A DNA stretch of 64,000 nt. Source: Epiperipatus broadwayi (lineage: Eukaryota > Onychophora > Udeonychophora > Euonychophora > Peripatidae). The notes under the pieces were generated by a model. It did no database searches. It worked only from the letters and a program-made list of their open reading frames with translations, and had not been told where the DNA came from. The stretch is taken from contig JAQFVV010013318.1 of the NCBI GenBank assembly GCA_028023455.1, positions 1 through 64,000 of the forward strand. Reading direction: 5' to 3'. The translations under genes and the position numbers were made by a program. Positions 54,560-64,000 of this stretch are shown here, piece after piece (positions within the stretch are counted from its first letter, which is position 1; each line of letters opens with the position of its first letter).

Positions 54560-57500
54560 TCTATAGGTCAGAATTGGTTCACCACAGCAAATTATTAAAA
54601 ATAAATAAATTTATAATATGTTCTCTTGACGTGATAGTTATTTTGTATTAATAATATCTTAAAGATACAATTTGAGGCTAAATAAAATATGTAAAGCACA
54701 AAATTATGATAAATCACTTATGAACAGTTAAGTAAAGTTAAAAATATTACTACATATGGTTGCAAAAGCTGGCCATAATAAATAATGCCGCTATAAATAT
54801 TTAAAAGTATGCTTAAAAAGTTCAATTTTAATAGTTTAAACTTATAGTTAAATAAATGCTATATTTAAAATTATAAATTATTCTTAATACTTATAATAAT
54901 AAAAAAAAATATTTTAAAAGTAAGTTTCATAGTAGTGAAAGTTACATTTAATTCTATATTTTCCAAATTATTCTTCCAATTTTTTTATTGTATTTTATTT
55001 ATTACAACAAGTGTTGCAATGTATTATTTATTCCCAGACAGAAAATCAGACACAATCTGGCTCAGTTATTAGTCATGTGACTTGTATAATATATGGCTAT
55101 ACACATGTGCTTGCTAGTATTTAGATTAGTAAAGTGTAAAGTATTGTAAAATTGGATTGTAGAATTGGATATAATTATTACCTATCACAAAAGCAAATAT
55201 TAAGTTAGTCATTATAAAAATGTTTTGAATAATGTAATAAAGATGAATACAGTTAATAGAAGTTAAATATTTTGTTTTAAAATAAAATAGATGAATTAAA
55301 TATTAAAGGTGGGATAAAAATATTAAATATTGTTTTATAAGTTATTTTAAATGTTTAAAGTTGTAATTATAAATTTATTAAAGGCACATTGATTATGTAA
55401 GTAATATTTGCTGATGCTACAACCTCGAGAATTCGTAATGTATAATAATTGATATAAAATTAATATTTTAAATACTATTTTAAAATTATAATGTGTCATA
55501 TTTTATTTTTGAAATTTACTTGTGTAAAACTCTAAAATTATGCAAATTCGGTAACAAACGAAAAGTAAAAATCCACCACAAGGATGAGGTATTTTATAGG
55601 ATATAAATACCATTGCATGGGGTCAAGGGTGATTAAATGTGTCAGTGATCAATATCATTAGCTATCGAGGAGATAATTTTAAATTTTTGTTATTTTAGTC
55701 AATTTTTAGTGCTCCCGTACAATTTATTTGCAAAGCTAATAAGACATTTATTTTAAAGTATTTGCAATGAGAGTGTAAATTAAATATATTTTATTAACTT
55801 CATTTTAATATGCATTGTTAATTTTAAAGTTCTTTTACCAGGAGTATTCATGAGAAACATAATATAACTTTGCAGCAAAAATATGGAAATGTTGATAATT
55901 AAAATATTTTAATGGAAATTTTAAAAAGAAATATAATAATTATGAATATATTATTAATAATATTAACCAAGAGGACTATTCCAGTAAGTAAATTATTATT
56001 ATGGACATTGTACAGGAAGTTTAATAGAAAAGCTATTTGCTAATTAAAAGTAAAGTATGCATTATTTTATATAACAACAAAGTAGTCTTGTCCAAGATTA
56101 ATAAGTAATATTACAAATATATTTTATAATAATTTTATGGAAACAATGCTATGGAAATAAATGTTATACTCTTTTTGAAGGAAAGAATTATAAAAATGTT
56201 CAAGAAATTATCTTAAGTAAAGACTAATGTAAATATTTATGAAATTGTATGTTTTAAAACCTGAGGTATATAGGGATATACACATTTATAAAAATTGTTT
56301 AAAAAACTGAATTTTAAGACAATAATGAAACCGCTAAAAATAGGTAATAAATAGTAATAAATTTTCCTAAAGAAAAAAACTTACAAAGAAAAGAAATACA
56401 TGAGTAAATACATGTATGGAATTATGGAAATATTTTATATTGTGCAAAAATTTTATCCAGATAGTTCGAGCTAACCTAACGAGACATGATTCATCAGCAG
56501 GCCGACATAGAATATTCTAGGAAAATAAGTTCAATGAATTATTTTTAAATCTTATGATTTTATTTTAATTTTAATAATCATCATTCTGGACTATAGACAC
56601 CATAATCTATTACTCTATAAATTTTCCAGGATGGATCAATGATTATTTTATTTATTTTTTCAAGATTTTAAAAAAAAATATTGTATTATTATTTTATTAT
56701 TCATGTTTAAACTTCACTCACTGCTGGAAACAGTTTTGTCTTATTTGTTGTCAAGCAAGATAAACTAAGCAATGGGGGGAGTTGTAAAAATCTTTCTTGT
56801 GGAGAACATTAAAAAAAAAACCTTTTGAAAAAGAAAATTGAAATATTTGAATTTACAAAAAAACATTTGTATCAGCTGAAGCTATACGTAAATATGATTT
56901 TTGACTTATTTATTATTTTAAAATGTATTTTTTTGGTTTATAAGAGTAGGAACATGAATATTAATTTATTGATAATATTATAATCTTATAGTAGAATAAT
57001 TTAATAATTTAAATAAGAACATTTATATAAAAGTATGGATGTATTTTCATGTATGCAATGTTGTATCTAATTGATGGAAAAAGAAGACTGCAAAAGTGAT
57101 GACAAGCCAATATCACTTGGTAATAGTTCATGAATATTGATATATTTTATGATGTATTTTTTGTTTTCTTTTTGCAGATTTTCTATGAATTATAATTTAT
57201 GGAAGTATAAATGTTGAATTATATGCAAATTTATTTGCACAACACTTTTAAATTATGTGATTAGGATTTATTTTGGGAATAACCACACTTTAATTTTATA
57301 TTAGGAATAGAACACAACATTATGATAAATATTTATGTAATTATTTAAAAAAACTTTCATATTATTGGAAGATCAAAATATTTACATGACTAGTTTGTAT
57401 GTATTTAGAATATAAAATAAGAAAGTAAAGCAAACTTTTTTTGTGGATTAGTGAGAACACTCTAATTATAATTGAATTTTGTTTATTATTTTAAATATGC

Positions 57501-58470
57501 AAGTTAGTTATTTGTCATTGTAAGATTTGATAAATCTTTTTAGGAAATAATGATAAGATAGTGACATGGTTGTAATACTATGAACATGAACACAAGAGAT
57601 GATATTAAGGTAGAATGTAATAAGGAAATATGAATAGTGTTTTGTAATCTTAGTAGATATGCAATACAGTTAAAAAGCCCTGTAGGTGTATATGTATTTG
57701 TGGCAGTGTCTATTTTTTAAGTATTGCTGTTTCAATAAAACTGAAGGATTAGCTTTGACATCATTGTTAGTATTGGAGAATTTAGACAGAAAAGGTCATG
57801 CCTCTATTTCTTATAGATACACTGTGCCATGGTATTTTTCTCCAATATGTGAGTTATACTCTAGTTTTTCTTCCCTAGCCTGTACTTCTATTCACTTTCT
57901 AAATTTCCAAAGTAACTACATTGCACAGTATGGTATATTTTAAAAGAAATAATAGATAATTTAGAGTTTAAGATAGGCTACTGTTGGAATAAGATAAGTT
58001 CATTTACTTGTAAGAAAATGTGGAATTTATGCAAATTGGAATTGAAAATCCAATGGATCTAAAAGGAAATATAATCATAAAATATTTGTTACATTTTATT
58101 TTGAAAATAAAATAAACTTCAGGAATAAAATATGTAATGCAAAGTTGGTTTTGAAATATTAAATAAGTTTTAAATATTTTATTTAATTTTTTTAAATGAG
58201 TATTGCATATTTTTTATGATTTAAGGTTATAAAGTAAAATAATATAAATAAAAAGCATAGGTACAATTTTATATTTATTAAATACTAGGAAATATATTAG
58301 TGATTACAACTATATAGTATTAGAGTAATATTCAATGGGATGTATTATATTTTATAATCATAGTGTAGTGAACAACGATATCTACACAATCTAGTAGTAA
58401 ATTATCAGTAGATATTTTATATGATATCTTTTAACATTGCAAAATGAAATTGTCTAGTGAAAAATATCCA
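54560..58470 (+). other. intron sequence without a recognised exon
   Basis: AT-rich. I searched the plus strand for a next protease exon (a TAAHC-type His motif after a CAG acceptor) and found none. An 85-codon frame at 57686-57943 has no motif. Confidence 0.5.
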
Positions 58471-58476
58471 TGCTCA

Positions 58477-58733
<257 letters not shown>

Positions 58734-60180
58734 GTACGTTTTCTGATCTATGTTTCAATAGTTGTTTTTTTAATAAAAAAAGAAGCCAAGTTAAATAATA
58801 GTTAAAGGTATAATATATTTTAAATACATAAAAATAAATGTAATTTAATCATAAGATTGATCACAAAGGGATCAATAAATTGTATTGTTTTATTACTACT
58901 ACTTTAAGTCAGAATGAAGACTTAACTAGGTTTCAATTAAAAAATGTATAACGATGCAAATTTAGGATGCAAAATATGTAAATATTCTAAATAAATTGTT
59001 ATTTTGTTTTAGTGTTATAACAAAACTTTGTTAAATTTGTTTTTCAAAAATTTGTGTTCTGGTTATTTCTTTTTCCCATCATAATGCATCTAAAACACAG
59101 AGTCATTGAATCAAATAATATTTTTTACACAGAAATAAAGAATTATTTTAAGAATTCAAATGAATAAACTTAAAGGTGCAATGCAAAATGATGGTAATTA
59201 AAAAAAAAATTACAGTTTTATTTGGTACGAATTAAACTTTTGCTGTTATGAGAAGAGGAGGGTAAAATATTTTATAGAATATATATTTTCTTTACTGAAT
59301 CCAATAACCTATGTTAAACAATCCTACTATAAGAATGATTTAGACTTCATTATATATGATAAGAATTATATGAAATATAATATACTCTAAATGACTGTGT
59401 AAATCTTTTTTTTTTTTGTTAATTTTAAAAATGAAAATTATGAAACATGAACAAATATTTAGTTAACTAGATAAAATATATATTGCTTGAGTTTTTAAAC
59501 CAATATCCCACCATGTAAATTTGCATAATCCAAGTATATTTTTATCTATTTTGTTATAGTTAAAGATCTTTATTATTTTTTTTTTGCAATTATATGAAAA
59601 ATTATCACCATTTTTTTCCATGTTGTATGGCATTTTGTTTATTAATAATTTATTATCTTAAGAAAATTCTTGACCAGTTTCATTTGACTTAACATTCCAA
59701 GTTGCCTTTTTTTTTGTTATCCCTCAAATCATCTTTCTCACTTTACTGAACATGAAATTGTTTTTTTACCTAATATTTTTTTCCCATTTTCATGCTTACT
59801 TTTATTCAGGGCTTGATTTATTGAAGTATTTGATCTTGAATGTGTTGTAATCATATTTATATTCCAGATATTTGTTTTATTATTAGACATTTCTGGAATA
59901 GTAATTTGTTCTAGTTTAAGTCATTCATCATTATATGCTTTTTTTATTTTCATAAATGATTGTATTCTAAGTGTTAACAATGTGTGATATTGTCAGAAAT
60001 TTGTCCGATTCAAATCATATTTGTTACTTGACTGAAGGTTTGTAATGTTGCTATATTATAAGATGTGATATGTTGGACTATTTCCATCTGTCATGAGTTA
60101 ATGTTAAATGTATAAAAAAATGTAAACATTATTTAAACTTTCCAAGTACAAACAACTTGTTATTAATAACACACAAATAG
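58734..60180. other. AT-rich stretch without gene
   Basis: Nothing recognised on either strand. Confidence 0.5.
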
Positions 60181-60370
60181 ACAATACAGGTTTTTAATTA
60201 CACAACGTTTCGAGTAGTAGTATTCTCCACTCTTTTCTAGGTGTTGCTGGCCTATATGCACAGTGACTATCTTCACTTAGAAGTTGAATTCGAACCTTTA
60301 GATTATTGAATATCGAATTTAAGGCAAACACTCAACCAACTTATCTACCCACTGTTGTATGTAATAACTT
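60181..60370 (-). other. possible repeat fragment with an AACGTTTCGA motif
   Basis: ACACAACGTTTCGAGTAGTA followed by TTCTCCACTCTTTTCTAGGTG reads on the minus strand as a GAAAAGAGTGGAGAA...CGAAACGTTGTG phrase. It is similar in kind to the fragment at 54452, and less AT-rich than its surroundings. The family is not determined. Confidence 0.25.
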
Positions 60371-60975
60371 GAGAATTTGTCATTGCGAAATCTAGAGCAA
60401 CACAGTGTGTTTGTTTATACATGCAAACTATATTTTTCTCTATAAAGTTATCTATTAATTTCCTTAGTTCCATTTTATTCTGAGTATATTTTTAGCAAAA
60501 TACTGAGAAAGAAAAATGTAGTAAAAGTTCAACTCCTGTGTCAACAATACTAGATTATTTATTATATTTTGGAAAAAATATTTCAAATATCTATTAAAAT
60601 TAATGGAAGTTGAGCATTTTAGCTCTAATAATTAGTAATAACAGTTAAATTGTTTATCTTCAAAATCAGATATTTAACATACTTTTTTAAACTATAGACT
60701 TCTTCCCATAAAGGTGAAATACAATAATGAAAAGCAAAAGAGTGTCTTGACCAGTACTGATTTATAAATTAATATAAAATATATCACATGTTTTTTTTAT
60801 AATTTCTTTTTAAGCATAAATAATGGAAATCAATCATTACAAATTAATTATTCTTTCTAAGGGTGGTATTAATGGTTTATAGAGCTAAATTGAATTTGGC
60901 AATAAAAACAAAGATACCATATAAGTGTTCAAAATAAGAGTCATAGATCACATGACCCTTTCTCTTAAGCTTGTA

Positions 60976-61070
60976 AGTTATAAACAATGAAGATTGCCAA
61001 TTCCTCTACAAGCGTTTATCATAAAGTTTGTACAGGAATTGGCATTCCTCATTGTTTACACCCTATAACT
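60976..61070 (+). ncRNA. candidate microRNA-like hairpin
   Basis: AAACAATGA and TGCCAATTCCT then TACAA (60982-61011) pair with TTGTA, AGGAATTGGCA and TCATTGTTT (61028-61058). The stem has one 4x4 internal loop, one mismatch and a terminal loop of about 16 bases. A lower stem, AGTTATA with TATAACT, extends it to about 95 bases. The shape and size suit a pre-microRNA. A small inverted-repeat transposon is the main alternative. I recognise no known mature microRNA in it. Confidence 0.4.
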
Positions 61071-62900
<1,830 letters not shown>

Positions 62901-63033
62901 CAAAATACAGTACAATTTATATAAATTATATTCTTTTAGAAGTACTTTCGACTATACACTTTGTAGTCTTTATCAACTATATAACGTTGAATAATCAAAA
63001 CAAGACAACCCTTAACAATACCCATGGTTCAAT

Positions 63034-63783
63034 TCAGATTTCCCACAATTCTGTTATCTTAACATTTGATGACTGGCGATTCATTAACATTTGACGATTT
63101 CTTGAAATCAACATAGCCTCTTTTATTTTACATTTATTATGACAACGTTCAATTTGAATAATTTTCATATATTTATAATCAAATTTAAATCCATATTGAC
63201 AAGATTTATTATGATCAAATATAACAGATGATGAAGGTTTATTTACATCTGTTCCATATTGATTTTCTTTTTGAATTCTATTATATAAAAGCATATGTTA
63301 TTTTATTCTCTTCTCAAATGTACACTTAGATTCACCAATGTATTGTACGCTGCATCCACATATCAATCTATATATAATAGAATTTTGATCTTTGAATTTT
63401 GAATTTTAGAATTATTAAGCAATCTATTTATTTTATTTGTAGAGAAAAAAGCAATATGACACAAAACATTAAAAATTTTCCTAATAAACTTGACCTGCTC
63501 ATCTGATATAAATGGCATTGAAATCCATTTCATTTTGATATTTTTATTTTTAATTTTATTATAGTGTTGATTTCTTTTAAATCCTTTAATAATATTAACA
63601 ATTGCATTTTTTATAATAACCAATTTTCAACAAGTCATTAACAAATAAATGTACATTTTTAATTTTATCACTAGAATATTTGCATAATTTTTCATTTCGA
63701 AATAAGAATGATTTCAATCCAGACAGCTTATGACACATAGGTACATGTGATTCATTCGTATTTCGAAATGAAAAATAATGCAA
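63034..63783 (-). pseudogene. Penelope-like element, linker and GIY-YIG end (minus copy)
   Basis: Reads leftwards. SHVPMCHKLSGLKSFLFRN (from about 63750) precedes the thumb-like NEKLCKYSSDKIKNVHLF. After a one-base shift near 63605 comes the linker MKWISMPFISDEQVKFIRK (about 63530). A second shift near 63400 leads to CGCSVQYIGESKCTFEKRIK (63360-63301), the GIY-YIG core with YIG intact, followed by a TAA. The rest of the nuclease follows in frame (MLLYNRIQKENQYGTD, then [14 protein letters not shown] at about 63106 with the conserved Glu), ending at 63034. It encodes the target-cutting endonuclease of a Penelope-like retroelement, now broken. It belongs to a different subfamily from the copy at 14834. 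Confidence 0.8.
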
Positions 63784-64000
63784 ATATTCTAGTGATAAAA
63801 TTAAAAATGTACATTTATTTGTTAATGACTTGTTGAAAATTGGTTATTATAAAAATGCAATTGTTAATATTATTAAAGGATTTAAAAGAAATCAACACTA
63901 TAATAAAATTAAAAATAAAAATATCAAAATGAAATGGATTTCAATGCCATTTATATCAGATGAGCAGGTCAAGTTTATTAGGAAAATTTATAATGGTTTG
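63755..64000 (+). pseudogene. Penelope-like element, inverted plus-strand copy, cut by window end
   Basis: The sequence is a near-exact reverse complement of about 63465-63705. It encodes the same thumb and linker, without the frameshift of the minus copy: YSSDKIKNVHLFVNDLLKIG, YYKNAIVNIIKGFKRNQHYN, MKWISMPFISDEQVKFIRK. It begins about 50 bp from the centre of the inverted repeat and runs off the window before the GIY-YIG domain, so its integrity beyond 64000 is unknown. Confidence 0.75.

Noticed and set aside
57686-57943. 85-codon frame considered as the next protease exon
   Set aside because: It has no TAAHC-like His motif, no conserved Cys spacing, and no convincing splice sites.

Overview
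This is a very AT-rich animal nuclear window, probably from an arthropod such as an insect. That is an inference from the transposon mix (Penelope-like, RTE-type and CR1/Jockey-like retroelements, long-LTR retrotransposons), the very long microsatellites, and two exons of what looks like a spliced secreted trypsin-like serine protease gene. There are no bacterial genes, rRNA, CRISPR or operons. Nearly all recognisable coding sequence is transposon-derived and most of it is broken.

Layout. 1-202 is the edge of an LTR-like element next to an (AT)n tract. 3265-10039 is a complete LTR retrotransposon on the minus strand: two near-identical LTRs of about 2 kb, a gag interrupted by one stop, and no pol. 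11.6-12.2 kb holds a decayed LINE reverse transcriptase. 12.9-13.9 kb is a TA-flanked inverted-repeat element (MITE-like). 14.8-15.8 kb is a 5'-truncated Penelope-like element. 16.8-18.1 kb is a 5'-truncated RTE-type LINE. 18797-26555 is an unusual composite of three about 2.1-kb LTRs (A, B, C) with two short internal regions, minus strand. 26.6-32.1 kb is intergenic-looking. 32.2-33.8 kb has a 310-bp GATA array, then a 409-bp satellite with an inverted partial copy. 37.7-38.8 kb has an intact 367-codon ORF followed by a purine tract and a candidate 2.7-kb LTR containing a tandem array of TATA-box repeats. 44.9-47.5 kb is a decayed retroelement ORF1 with two altered zinc knuckles, minus strand.

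The host gene runs on the plus strand. A signal-peptide exon (48753-48815) and a zymogen-activation exon (54147-54292) share a phase-1 junction. The intron between them, about 5.3 kb, contains an RTE element bracketed by (ATT)n arrays and a rearranged solo LTR of the 18.8-26.5 kb family. The exons for the catalytic His, Asp and Ser are not found before the window ends. The last kilobase holds two Penelope-like copies in head-to-head inversion.

Recurring themes. LTR elements lie directly against (AT)n, consistent with ATAT target duplications. RTE 3' tails grade into ATT microsatellites. Element arrangements by inversion or LTR recombination are frequent. Gene calls here rest on motif recognition by eye. 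Element boundaries are good to a few bases where LTR or TIR ends are visible, and approximate elsewhere.
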